Below, one piece after another: positions 14,512-26,777 of a DNA stretch of 64,000 bases (within the stretch, counting starts at the first letter, position 1; every line of letters starts with the position of its first letter). Origin of the DNA: Myoxocephalus aenaeus (lineage: Eukaryota; Chordata; Actinopteri; Perciformes; Cottidae); contig JBAMJR010000262.1 of assembly GCA_038501785.1 (NCBI GenBank), positions 62,001-126,000 of the forward strand. Direction: 5' to 3'. The translations under genes and the position numbers were made by a program. The notes under the pieces were generated by a model. It was not told where the DNA came from and searched no databases. It saw nothing but the letters and a program-made list of their open reading frames with translations.

Positions 14512-14605
14512 GACGATGGATGGTGATGATGATGGCGAGGGCGATGCATGTGGTGATGGATGGTGGACGATGATGACTGTGATAATGGTGATGATGGTGA
14601 CTGTG
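14512..14605 (+). repeat. Imperfect GATG/GGTGAT repeat
   Basis: Degenerate tri- and hexanucleotide repetition of 'gatggt' and 'gatgat' units. The Asp/Gly-rich and His-rich translations here are repeat artefacts. Confidence 0.75.
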
Positions 14606-17407
14606 TGTTATTCTGGGCCGCACTCTGGTGCTGAGCATCCGAACACCGGCTCCCATACATCATTCCCCACACAGAGCCAGCCTCGGCCCCTACAGGTGTA
14701 CCACCTCAACTGCCAGAATGACCTCATCCGTCCTCATTATGTCCACATCATTGCACATGCATGTGCTCGCACACGTACATACTCCACACATGTATAAATA
14801 GTAAACTAGGCCAGATTTTCTCCAAGGTTTTGGCTTTTATGAAGGGGAAGATTTTGGTTTCTTGAGTTTTTACTTCTTGTTCTCCCTCGTCACTCCCTGC
14901 CCTTATTTCGTGCAAATCTGTCAGATTCTCCACCTCCAAACCTTTGAGCATCTTCCCCCACCAGTCCAGCTTTACACACCGCCGTCCCCCCCCCTCCGCT
15001 GCCAGTGTTCTGGCCAGGGAGGGTCATCCATCTGGGGTCACAGACATCGGTGTGGAGACTCCCACATTTGTTAGCTCCCCAGAAAGGCCACAGAATCAAT
15101 TCTGTGCATTAAAAGGGTGGCTGGCTGTCAGCAGGCCGGGAGCGAAGGGGAGGACGAGGAGTCGGAGAGGGCTGCCCTGTCAGCTGGTGAAATGGAATTT
15201 TATCTGGATGAATCGTCGGACCATTCAGCGAGAACGGGAAAGAATGGGATCCGGTGTCACGTCTGGCACAATTAATGACAAAAAGCTGCTGGATAGAATC
15301 AATGGGTAAGTCTGGAAGGCGGCGTTTGCTTTTGTGCGCGCTGTCATGAAGTAAAAAAAGAATCCCTGCTCCTTTTGAAAGTGAAAAGAAGCCATGTTTT
15401 GATAAAATGTGATTAAGTTCTTACACCAGTAACTGGATTTAGAAGAAAAAAAATGCTTGTGGATGTTGTGGTATTTCCCGGAGGGGAGGATGGCTGGTGG
15501 AAGTAGAGGGATTGGCAATGGGAATTTCATGTAATCCCATTTGGGATGGAGGGGACGCTCCCAGGGAAATCCTCACTGGCATAAACAGGGAGACGTCTGC
15601 AGAGACAGGAGGGAATAAGGAAGCAGCAAGTAAACACTTGGAAGGAAAACAACAGAGTGGTTCACAACTACACAAATAATAGAGAAGAAATAGAAGACGG
15701 AGTCATGTTTTTAAGAGCTAAATGTAACCTCAGGCTCCGGTACTGCAGCTGCAAATGTGGAGATGATGGCATGTCGAATTAGCTCATACTCTGATGGATG
15801 CTTGTAAATGTGGATGTGATTGAGGAGCCGGCTTGCCTGTGTCCAACAGTCTTTCAGTTGGGTCTTTAGTTGGCGATGCCTTCTTCTCTTCCTGTTTGCC
15901 GGATGAATTATTCATGAAGGCCATGTACAGTTCAGGGATAGAAAGAGAGGCCAGAACAAAAGGAGGGATAAGATAGGAGATAGATGCAAAGGAGTAAAGA
16001 TGAGGAAAGGAGTTGAGAGGATTGATGGAGGTTAAGGAAGAGAGGAGGAACGAGATTAGAAAGCACGGGCTAGTAAAATGAGAGGAACTGGAGGGAGCTT
16101 TGGTTCCAGGCTCAGAGGATCAAACCCTGATTTCTGTCCAACGAGACGCTCCTTAAGAAGGCTTTGGTGAAGAGCTTTTCAGAGCCTGCGTCTGTTTATT
16201 TCCGCTGGATACGATGTGCTTGGTTTGCTGTTACAGACACGTGGGCTTCCTCTGAGGAGAATTCAGCCAGAAAATCTTTTTTTCTTCTTCAAAGATTGCT
16301 TCTTTTTTTTTTTATGTATCGGGGATTGATGATCTCTCGTTTTCCTTCTCATTCTCCACGTAGTCCCTGAGCAGTGCCGGTGCATCATTGTGCAGCATTA
16401 CGAGGGCCACTGTAGTATTTATATTTTGACAGCAATTAGACTGATTGCTTCCAAAATTATAGCGACAAAATGTATTTACTTAAGTTTTGTGATTGGGACT
16501 CTTAATGATAATGAGGATATGAAAGTGTTGTCTGCTGTCACAGGGTTTATTTCTTTTCTTCAGATTTTGCTCTATTACACAATCCAGATGTGCAGGTGGT
16601 GAAGATGAGCTGGGTGAGGTGACTGGAGAAGTGTGCGTGGCTCACAGCGGCGTCTCCAGTGTGCTCTGATGGTTACATTTGAGAGCTGTTTGCAGTTTGT
16701 TGTACACATTATAGGCTACTGTATCTGTCCCAGTACAATACACCATATATAAATAAAGTTGTGAATCACTGCACTTAAAATCAATAAAATCATCAGACCT
16801 AGTGATATAGGCACAGTATTAGAATATATTATTGAAAACTATTGACGTTCTGTTCTGGAGTTCTTTAATACTACTGAATATGATATCGCTATGATATCAT
16901 ATCATACCGATGATAATAATTTAATCAGCCGCCCCACAGCTGAACACCAGTGTCCTCTCTTCTGCGCTCCGTTGTCCAGACAGCGTTGATCAAATATTGA
17001 ACGGAAATTGATTTGAGTTGGTTTCTATGTTTCTACAATTGGAGGGTGCTGATGGAATAGGTATGGCTCATTAGCGTGTAAGCACAAATAACCCTGGTGG
17101 TTGGTGTCTTTATGAAGTAATGGATCTATTGTTAACGTGTGAAGTGAAATTAACTGTGCGAAAGGAATGAATTTCCCTGTATCTATAACGTGCAAACTCA
17201 AACTCAAAATCAAATAATATACATCACGCTGAAGCAAAGTATACCAAATAAGTTTCAAATTCAATAAACCTTAATAAATAGACGGTAACTCTCTTGTAAG
17301 TATGGAGTAATGAAATATGTGGATATGTTTACTTTGGTGTTTTTCTCTGGAGCTGGGGTGACAATTCTGGTGTTGTGCCTCGGGTTAGCTCTGAATACCT
17401 ATCACAG

Positions 17408-17408
<1 letters not shown>

Positions 17409-17464
<56 letters not shown>
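17409..17464 (+). repeat. (GT)28 microsatellite
   Basis: A 56-bp uninterrupted GT tract followed by 'gagcgagcgagc'. Confidence 0.97.
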
Positions 17465-17466
<2 letters not shown>

Positions 17467-18389
17467 CGAGCGAGCTCTGTGCTCTGTTCACCACTGGTAT
17501 GGAGCCGCCACAGCCGGAGACGGCAGACAGATGGGGAAGGAGGGAAGCGTCTGTCAACAGCTTCCGCCAGCAGATTCCCATTAGATGCTCAGGTGCTTTA
17601 TATAGTGGGGAGACTGTGTTGTCACAAGGGGGAGGGGGGCAGACCTGGCAACCGACACAGCCAAAATTACGGCCAGACTCCGGCCCTAAATGTTCAGACC
17701 GTCTACGGCTGCTGTTGATCCAGATGAGATGGATTATAGTTCACAGCTCGCAGGAACCAAAATGTGGCTCAGATGCTTTTTGAGTTACAGCTTCATGTTG
17801 TGTTTCTAATTCACCTTTAAAATTAAAACGAAATGTCCTTTTAACTCTTTAAGATCACATCCCAGTCATATTGTGCAGCTATTTAACGATTTATGGAGAA
17901 AAACAAGATTTTTATAAAAAAATACAAAATATGTCAATAGGTTAAAGACTCTCTTCACTGGGATTAAATACACCTTTCTGGAACGCCGTCAACGCCGTCA
18001 CCACAAATGCATAATTAATGCTCGACCCAGAGAAGATTACGATTATTGTTAGGATTCGAGTACCAAGTTGTTTGGCGTCTGAAAATCGATCAACAGGTTG
18101 TCTTTTAATCACCTCCTGGATATGGCTTCAGTGATTTTAAGAACATTGTAGTATCTGATATCCATAAGATACTTCCATTCACACTCAGCCACATGCTGTA
18201 TGTGCATCCTTACTAGCCAGAAAAGAAATCTGGTTGCATTCATATTGGTTATCCTGTGCGAAATCTTTTCCAACCACCAAAACAGAAGGAGCGTCCGGAG
18301 ATTAATCCTTTTAGACCTTTTCAACATCAGCATAGAATGTTTCTCATTATCGCCTATAACTGTTTAACAACTGTTAAATATATCACAGG

Positions 18390-18420
18390 GTGAAGAAGAA
18401 GAAGAAGAAGAAGAAGAGAA
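18390..18420 (+). repeat. (GAA)n trinucleotide tract
   Basis: About eight 'gaa' units at 18393-18417. Confidence 0.85.
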
Positions 18421-20138
18421 CCAACGTTCCTACTAAAACAAAATAGCTAACTAACTAACGACAAACTAACACATGACTTGCAGCATGTTAAAGTGAAAGT
18501 AAAATGTTGGTTTAGTGTAAATGTGAAATCTGTGCATCGTCCTCAGAGCATCCTCACAGGTCACATGTTCTTCTGTTAACACCTTGCAGTGTGTGATCCA
18601 GAGTGACCCGAGTGCTGTTCAGCTCAGTTTGAATCTCATCTCTTCACATTTGAACGATTAGCGGCCAGAGATCAATGTCATGCAGAAGGCTTTGAAGCTA
18701 ACCGGCTAATCGCTGCTCTCAGAGCCTTTTAATGTCGGATCTGTGGCTCTATTTCCTCTGTTTTTGTATGTCGGTGCAGTAGGTGAATTTTCAGCAAGAA
18801 ATGAATGATAATGAAAGTGGTTGAAGAGAGGAAAAAGCACATTCTCACTCGGGCACAGGTCTGATAAAATCCGTACAGGAGAGGAGACGATGAGAAAATA
18901 AGAGAAGGTGACAAGCGTTAAATGGGAAGGAAATGAAGAAAACAAGAGAGGGAAAGGAAACGACAATTAAGGGAAAGGAAAACACAAAAGAAGAGAGAAG
19001 GAAAGATGTGGAGAAGACGGTGAGCCAGACAGCAGGAGAAAAGGCAGTAAAATCATAAATCATTAAACAATAATTTAGCCACTCATATCCAGCAGTTTGG
19101 TCGCTACTTCTGAGGTGCAGTAAAACTTAATTATCCCTGTGTATGTGCCTGTGTACTTGTATCGCCCTGCTAGCCGAGGCGCCCGGAGGCCAGTAATGGC
19201 CTCATTAGACCAGACCTCATGGACCTGTTTTATTCCCAGAGGTACAGTGAGACAGCAGCGGTCAGTTAACCCGCTCTAATATAGCCTTGAACAGCGTCCA
19301 CATTAACCCCGCGTACATTTCCACTGTCATTTCTCAAATCCAGCACCTCAGAGACACAGCGAGACAGCAGGTTAGCCTCTAGGGTCACAATCATTATCAT
19401 TATATATTATATCCATAATGTTTTATAAAATATAAAATACATTTTAAGAGCAGCCATTCAATGTGCTGTGAATGCACGAGGCAGAGCGTAAGGGTGTGGA
19501 GGTCTGGGTGGTGGATGGTCATGTAGCACATTCAACTTTCATGCAGGAGGCCGGAGTCTGTGTCCTGGCATGTTTTTAAGCATCATCTTGAGCTTTTCCT
19601 CACAGTGCTTTGGGGCGACTAGAATTGTAATTCTTGCAGAGAAAATGTTCAGGTTGGAGTGAGAATTTAAAAAAACAACGTTGGCATTGGATGTAAAATG
19701 CATCTTCTCACCCACAGTGCTGTAAACAAAAGGTACATTTACTGCTGGGCAAGGTGTGCACACCCGTGAGAACTGCACTACTGCAACACACTCAACATCA
19801 CCAGCAGTAATCAAGCAGAAGGATGATAACTTTAAGGACGCTTCACAGCCATAGAGCCCTCACATAACTATTGTAAAAAGGAGGCTAACAAGGGTGTACA
19901 CCGAGTCACTCGAGGGTTAGAAACCCCTCTGCCCTCCCTTCAGGTTTCCAAGACTACCTTGATTTCCCCCTCTACCTCCCCCCTTCTCTCCCTCTCTCTC
20001 TGTGTCTCCGTCTCCTGCTTATCCAAGCGTACTGGTACTAAAACATCACCGGGGCTCTTTAATTGGCTCTGTCCTGCAGAAGGAAAGCCTTTCTATGTGT
20101 GAACACTGACATGAGAGGCAGAGGGGACAGTGGTGGGC

Positions 20139-20139
<1 letters not shown>

Positions 20140-20179
<40 letters not shown>
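20140..20179 (+). repeat. (GT)20 microsatellite
   Basis: A 40-bp GT tract. A second, shorter GT tract lies at 20348-20372. Confidence 0.95.
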
Positions 20180-20180
<1 letters not shown>

Positions 20181-20924
20181 GAATGAGGTAATGGGCTGCT
20201 TGAACAACTCTCCCCTGGAAGCTCTTTTCATTTGTTGTATTTCCCACAGACCTCCTAATGGATCGGTCTACGGTGTCTTCTTTTTTTGCGGAGTGACCTC
20301 TCTCTATACGCCGCCCCACTCCACTACACAGAAAAGGACACTTCACCGTGTGTGTGTGTGTGTGTGTGTGTGGTTCCATTTGGAGTGCCCACTCCTTCTG
20401 CCTGCTCTGCTGTCGAAGCAGAGCTGCTGTTGGGAGTGGCCGTGGATTTACAGACCCTTCTCTGCTCGTTACATTATTTATCCCTTTTTTACTACAAAAC
20501 CATTTCTCCACGTGACGTTTCCTCTGGGGATGCGATGCAGAGAGAAGACAAAAACATTTGCCCTTCACCAAAGAGTCAGTCTCATCTAAAAAACAAACAA
20601 AAAAAACAGCATTCACTCTGGGACTTTGTCTGGTGCTGTTCTCTCAGTTAAAATTGCTCTGTGTATTTGTTCAGATCATGACACCAATTCCAGCCCAACC
20701 AATGGTCAACTTGATCTTCAGTCAGTTTTCAGTCTATTTGCTGCCACCTAGTGGAGGCTCTTGCTCAGCACAGATTGCAGCCACTTCTTCTCATAAAGCT
20801 CAGCTAAAGTTCATTGTTGTAAAAAAAAAAAAAAAAATGTTTATGTCACTAAAGAGCAAAGTGTGACAATCTAACAAACTTAATAAAAGAAACTTTTAGT
20901 AAACATGATAAGATACTTATTTAC

Positions 20925-21114
20925 TGTGGCTCAGTGGTTCACCTGCCTGTCTTTCAATCAGATGATTGGTGGTTCGAGCCCCGGCTCCGCTACTCCATGT
21001 TCATGTGTCCTAGAGCAAGACACTTAACCTTGAATTGCTCCCTGTTGCTGTGTCTACGGTGTATAGAGCAAAAATGTAAGTCGCTTTGGATAAAAGCGTC
21101 AGCTAAATGTAATG
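20925..21114 (+). mobile_element. tRNA-derived SINE
   Basis: The 5' part carries an RNA polymerase III promoter: an A box 'tggctcagtgg' at 20927-20937 and a B box 'ggttcgagccc' at 20971-20981, spaced as in a tRNA gene. The body includes 'agagcaagacacttaacc'. The 3' end 'gtcgctttggataaaagcg' (about 21080-21098) followed by 'ctaaatgtaatg' is the tail I know from many fish SINEs, a tail thought to be recognised by partner LINE reverse transcriptase. The element is close to full length for this class (about 190 bp). I could not identify target-site duplications. The family name is uncertain. Confidence 0.8.
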
Positions 21115-21600
21115 TCTGACATGCCTTACTCAGTATTGTGGCTTTGAATTAGAGCATTCTTTTTTTTTTACTTGTCTGCATTAAGGAAAAAGAGCACTTT
21201 TGCACTTCCTGGTGATTCTGGAAAGTATTTACTAAAGAAACAGGAAGCAAGGAGAGTCAACAAAGTGATGATGGCTAACATTTTAAGTGTCTTTTGGATT
21301 TCCCTTTAAATAACCATTTAAGCAATTCCTGACGTACCAGTTTTGGGCTGTGGATGTGTCGGTGTCAGGCTTTTTCCTCAGTCCCGCTCGGAGCTCGGAG
21401 CTGTTGAATCTTCTGAGAATGTGACAGAGACGAGCCCGACTCTGCGGCGGTTAATCCTTTTTGTCTGCAGAAACAATGAGTGTGAAATCACACCATGCAC
21501 GGATGTCTTCAGGCAGACTTTAATCGTGTTACGGGCCCATCCTCGGGGGGGGGGATTTGAGTCTGTGTGTGTGCTGCGGCTGGTGGTTGCTCATGCATGC

Positions 21601-21626
21601 GTGTGTGTGTGTGTGTGTGTGTGTGT
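21601..21626 (+). repeat. (GT)13 microsatellite
   Basis: A 26-bp GT tract. Confidence 0.93.
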
Positions 21627-23390
21627 CTATAGCAGAAGATCGTATTTAATGTCTTAATTAAGGGGAGGTTCATGCAAATGAGGGAATTCTCCTCTATTTC
21701 CCTCTGAGGCGTGCAGAGAGATTTCAGGGCGTCTCCTAAAGAATATGAGATAAATTATTGTGGACTTGCTGAGATATGAGATAATTGAATTAAATTGGCA
21801 CCCTGGGCAAGATCTGCTGGAATATGATTGTGTTGTAGAGCTGTCATTCAAAACTAGCTTTCTCCTCTCACATTTCTATACAGTTTGTCAAGTGGAAATA
21901 CTGGTGAAGCTGTTGTTTTTGATGATTTTAATTTTTTATCCTGGGAAATTACTACGTTAAAGTCACTGTGAGGGACTTTTAAATGGTTATACATTTAAAA
22001 CGATAGCTTTAAGTAGAAGTTGATGTTAACTAGAGGGAACAAAAAGAAATATACACACACATCATAAATTGCAGCACTTTAAACTCATGTCTTCCCTAAA
22101 ATGAATGTCCCATGCTATATTTTATCACTAAGTTACGCTTGTTCGAGTCCATTTATTCTGCTGAAACATTGCACAGAGACGTCTTTATGTCCGACCCGTG
22201 AGACTGAACTCACAAATATTAGCTCGGCCATTCTGCACCTTTTCACACGTCCCGTGTTGTTTTAGAAGCTGCTGGTTGTTTGAGTGACTCGCGTTGGAAG
22301 GTGAAGGCGCATGCTTTAATACCTCAGCGCTGCAGGCCTTCACACAATAGACAGAGTTTTGGAGCAGACCTCAATATTGACTGTCTGCAGGGGGAGGTTT
22401 GTTTTGGACCGCAGCTCACTCGGCTCCACGGTGAGTCGGATCAAACCGGCAGAAGTCAAGTAAAACACCCTGAGGAAGAGGAAGAGGAAGAGTGCCATTT
22501 ATGTTCCTGCAGGTTTTTTTTTTTTTCCTTTCATGACTGGGTCTGTGTTTACACAATGTGGTTCGGGTTTTGCTGACTCTGGACGAAATAGAGGTTTCAC
22601 AACTAAGTTCACATGTTTCTATACATTATGCATGCTTGTAGAGTTATTACATTATTTCACTTTCGATTATAGACGACTGAATGTGAATGAATGCACTTAC
22701 TATTTAGAGTGTGTTTATTTATTTGTGGTTTTTAAAGAATGCATACTGAACTTTGAGGCATGTGCATTCGTTTGTATTGACCACTGGAGGCCACTGCAAT
22801 CCACCTCCGTTGCTTTGTTAACCTCCCTGAGTCAGTTACAGTATATGAACTGCTCTCACCTTCACAGCCAATGTTCAACTTTCGTTATATGCAACAAGAA
22901 TGTTATTTAGTGTATTATTGGTCTAAATTTGAGGAAAAAAAACTAAGGCATTAAGCAGTGCTAAACCTCTTCCTTGTGCATTTTTGTAGCAAAGTCCTTT
23001 TACCATAATAATGTATGTTTATATATTTGAGAGCTTTTAAAGATCCCTGGCCTCACACCTGGGACATTAGCCCTCTTCTTACAGGGTGACACGGTGCTGC
23101 AGGTACAAATGAACATCCAGGTCCCGGGAGTCCGTCGTGTTTGATTTGGTCATTTGGGTCTCCGGTGCAGTCTCCCCGCCTCGTGTCCTCACCCATCATC
23201 CTGTTGTAGCCTGAAACATGTCAAATTATGGAAGACAGTTCCTGCTGAGCTGCAGAGTTCGGGATTTGTCTTGAGCATGTTTTCTCTTCATTTATGCACA
23301 ATTATTTATAGAAACTATAATCAAATGTATGATACATGACAGGAAGTAGATTGATGTCGGCTCGCACTGAGATCAGCTGGGTGTCCAAAT

Positions 23391-23393
<3 letters not shown>

Positions 23394-23455
<62 letters not shown>
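23394..23455 (+). repeat. (GT)31 microsatellite
   Basis: A 62-bp uninterrupted GT tract. A second tract of 35 bp lies at 23647-23681. Confidence 0.97.
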
Positions 23456-23456
<1 letters not shown>

Positions 23457-23640
23457 TGCGTACGCGCGCAGGCTTCCATCACACATTCAAGCTGAATCAG
23501 CTTTATATGAGGTAACGGTTCTCTAAGGAGAAAACCTCTTGTGTTGTTGCTCCGCATCTTTGAATGATCAAAGGCTGGTTGAGGTCTGCTGGAGTTCACG
23601 ATGGCTTTAAAGTATAGAGAGCGAGCATGTGTAAATATGT

Positions 23641-23682
<42 letters not shown>

Positions 23683-25247
23683 ATCCATCCCTGTAATTGT
23701 CAGTAAGTGGCTTTGCGGTATCTCCACCCTTCTCCTGATAAGGATGCGTTTTCTGTCTCCCAATTGTTGTAAAACTGATAAGAACGTTTCTTTTTCTCGC
23801 TGTGGAGCAAAACTACCAAATCTGATCCGTGACACTCGAACACACCGCAATCATAGTCCTAAAACTAAAGCTTTCATTTCAAATGTTTACAGTTCTGCTC
23901 ATATTTTAATCTATTGACATGGCTACGAACGCTGACACATATACAGCTGTAGGTGCATACTGGTAATGTGCTGCTAGAAGAGGAGTATGTTACCAGTTCC
24001 AAATTGAGACATGAAGTCCTTTTTAAACTGAACAAACTACAAATGTTTTAGATGTGCTATTTAGTTTGTTTTATACATGCACTTTAGTCTCGTTTTTGTT
24101 GGTTTGCAGCCGGAAAAAAACTATTACAGTTAGGGTTGGTAATGTTCTTTAAAAATTTTTTTTGTGTATTTGTTGAAATTCTCTTCACAGCAAAAAATAA
24201 ATCTTGTATCTGCTGAACTGTAAACAGCTCTTCCAATCATTTCATACCTGCCTGTCGAACTACCTGTCTGCACGTGCAATAGCCATGTTTATTGTTTCCA
24301 TTCATTATGATCATTTGGGGGGGAGTGGCTGTGGAGAGAGATCTGGAGGGCCACATTGTCAGTGTTGCCGACTTGGCGCCTTTCCCACAAGATTTTGATG
24401 CTTTTGGAGCTAGTGCGACTCGCTCCTTTCACTAGAAAAGAGTTGGCAACACTTTTTCGGTTGGATAATTTTTTTTATTTAGCCTACTCTTGCTAGTTTC
24501 TCAAGATTACCAACTATGTTAAGTGTCAGGACACCCTGGACTCCATCAGGTAACCTGCCTCCCTGTGTGAGGTGAGAATGGACCGACGTCATTCATCTGT
24601 TGGTTCCTTTGATGCTCTGCTGTCACTCTCGCTGACAGCAGAGCACCGTGGGCTCAACCTCTGAAGCATTTGTGTCACAGAGGCTGTGCGCACATGTGCT
24701 GTGTGGGAGTGTAACTGCTGTACTCTCTAATAAAATCCCACTTTTATGTCGGCGTGGGACGGCTCAAATGGCTGGTGTGTCATATTTAGTGCAAGACGCC
24801 CAGTGATCGCTCACCATCTCAGAGCCTGACAATGAATACAATACATGTTTATTGGCATAATGGCAAGTGGAAAAGCATATACTGAATGCTATTCAGGTGT
24901 ATATTATTTTATAAATGTGAGAAAGAAACTTTATTTTCATGGCTTAATTGACATTCTTTCCTTTGTCCAAAAACACTCCAGCAGCGTTTCATGGTGGTAA
25001 ACTTAAGTTTTGACTCGTCCGTCTTCAATATTTTATGGCTGTCTAATAAGGATTTTGGCATTAATGGATTTGGCTATGGTACAATATACATTGTGTCCTG
25101 CATCATTGCCCTGGGGAAATAAATGTGTGTGCGCGTTGAGAAGAAAAGCGCCATTCCTGCCCCATGCCCGGCAAAAAAAAAGCACCTTAAATCAGCAGTG
25201 TGGGAGCATTTTGGACAAGGGAATATAATCTTTCCCTGTAGAAGATA

Positions 25248-25289
25248 GAAGATGTCAAAAAAGAGCCTGAAGATGTCAAAAAAGAGCCT
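25248..25289 (+). repeat. 21-bp unit in two tandem copies
   Basis: The unit 'gaagatgtcaaaaaagagcc' plus one base occurs twice, head to tail. A third partial 'gaagat' precedes it. Confidence 0.9.
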
Positions 25290-25489
25290 GTCCAACATCT
25301 TCAAGACAATCATCCACCCCTTTTTGCCCAAGTCAAGATGATAAAAACATAACTGGATATTGATGATGATAATTTATATTTGAGTTAATTAGCTACATTA
25401 GCACTATTCTGATCATTAAAACCTCTCATTCTCGTAATATCTCAAATATCTGCACCAATCTTCCTCTCACGGTCACTGTGTCCAAGTTT

Positions 25490-26640
25490 CAGTTTAGTTT
25501 AGTTTATTTACTGGATCCCCATTAGCTGACGCCTTAGCGGCCGCTAATCTTCCTGGGGTCCACAGAAAGGACAAAATACATACAAAAACGTGCAAAACAT
25601 AATGTGAAACAAACAGTTAAAAATAGTACAGACAGAATAAAAACACAAATACAAATAGTACAGTCAGATACCTAGTGCAGTCGAGGTCTAGGATGTATAT
25701 TATGCAGTTCAACCATAATTTATACAAAGAAAAATCAGATGACTAAAAAACAAAGGAAAATGTCAAGTGGTTAATGTCCTGAGGTGCGCCTTTAATTGTT
25801 TTTTAAATGACAGATTATTACCTGTATGAGTAATATGAGGAGGTAGTGAATTCCAAGCAGTAATTGCACGAAAAATAACTGTGCGTTTGAGGAGGTTTGT
25901 TCTAGGGGTTGGAGGTATCAAGTGACCTAAGCTAGCGTTCTTTGTGTGATGGTTATGTCTGTTAAATGTTTTTTGCAACTGATTTGAAGAAATATTCAGG
26001 TGTCTGATTAAATAGTACCTTCCTGAAAAACGTGAGAAGGCTATAGTTGAGTTGAGTTTCCACTGAGAACTATGACAGGCGAGATGCATATATGCTGTGT
26101 TAGTTACTATTGAACACTGGAGTGCTAATCTGGCAGCTCAGTTTTGAACCATTTGTAGTTTGTTTATGTCCTTCTTAGCAGCTACTGACCACATGAATGG
26201 ACAGTATAGCAGGTGACAAAAGACCAGGGAGTGTAACACCTGACAAACAATAGGGAGTGTTAAATAAGCAAAGCACTTTCTGGTCATAGCTATGCCCCTT
26301 CCCATTTTAGTGTGCTCAGACCACGACAACTGTTCGTCCAACACTACACCCAGTAGTTTGGCCTTCTTGACCTGTTCTATTGCTGAAGCTGACATTGACA
26401 GGTGAAGCTGTGTGTCACCATTAAGCATGTTCCTTGAGCCAAACACAATACATTTAGTTTTCAAAATGTTCAGGGCTAGTTTGTTCACTTTCACCCAATC
26501 AGACATTCTCTCCAGATCCTGATTCAGAATGGTTGCAAGTTCCAGTTTGTTTGAAGCATTGCTATACAGTGTTGTGTCATCAGCATACATTACCATGTTG
26601 GAATTATTAATTGACAAAGGGAGATCATTTGTCATTCAGT
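25490..26640 (-). mobile_element. 5'-truncated non-LTR retrotransposon (LINE), copy 1
   Basis: A LINE fragment read on the minus strand. It starts inside the reverse transcriptase gene at about 26636 and runs to a 3' end made of 'taaac' pentamers (plus-strand 'agtttagtttagttt', about 25492-25506). About 340 bp between the coding end (about 25763) and the tail is 3' UTR, including a 'tggatccccattagctgacg' block seen in many fish LINE ends. Five-prime truncation is typical of target-primed reverse transcription. The clade is probably within the Jockey/CR1/L2/Rex1 group, judged from the RT wording; I cannot place it more exactly. A second copy lies at 61.5-62.8 kb in the opposite orientation. 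Confidence 0.88.
25763..26635 (-). pseudogene. LINE reverse transcriptase C-terminal half, broken
   Basis: The reading frame encodes the catalytic YADD box of a reverse transcriptase (residues about 17-20 of the 165-residue upper part) and the thumb and C-terminal region. It is interrupted by a TGA near 26138. At that point the second copy has CGA (Arg) in the phrase 'VQNRAARLA', so this is a CpG-decay type change. The frame continues below as a 108-residue segment (25763-26089) ending in the family's usual 'NSLPPH' region. Compared with the second copy, 15 bases are missing after 'SWSEH' (about 26310-26320), an in-frame loss. No endonuclease domain is present because of the 5' truncation. 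The copy cannot retrotranspose. Confidence 0.85.
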
Positions 26641-26701
26641 CTCACCTCAAGAAACTGTCAGATCTGGCGTTGCTATTCCTTCCCCATTCTTTCTTCCCGC
26701 T

Positions 26702-26703
<2 letters not shown>

Positions 26704-26775
<72 letters not shown>
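26704..26775 (+). repeat. (GT)36 microsatellite
   Basis: A 72-bp GT tract, among the longest in the window, about 65 bp outside the truncated end of the LINE. Confidence 0.97.

Positions 26776-26777
<2 letters not shown>

Larger units (their letters stand above)
8009..20924. other. Long non-coding stretch
   Basis: No exon can be supported. Simple sequence includes (CA)n at 8475-8490, a T23 run at 11358-11380, a GATG-rich segment at 14512-14605 and (GT)n tracts at 17409, 20140 and 20348. The longest frames here (such as 14372-14797, 14944-15309 and 20059-20616 on the minus strand) are simple-repeat translations or have no domain. At 15305 a 'gg|gtaagt' donor-like site closes one open frame, but no acceptor or homology supports an exon. 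Confidence 0.5.
21115..25489. other. Non-coding stretch
   Basis: No exon supported. It contains (GT)n tracts at 21601-21626, 23394-23455 and 23647-23681 and a 21-bp tandem duplication at 25248. The segment 21650-21800 carries an octamer-type 'atgcaaat' and several 'taatt' motifs and might be regulatory, but that is speculative. Other frames here are chance or repeat translations. Confidence 0.5.

Noticed and set aside
14944..15309. 121-codon frame ending in a good donor ('gg|gtaagt' at 15305), possible exon
   Set aside because: No acceptor, no recognisable protein and low-complexity wording. A consensus donor alone is common by chance in 64 kb.
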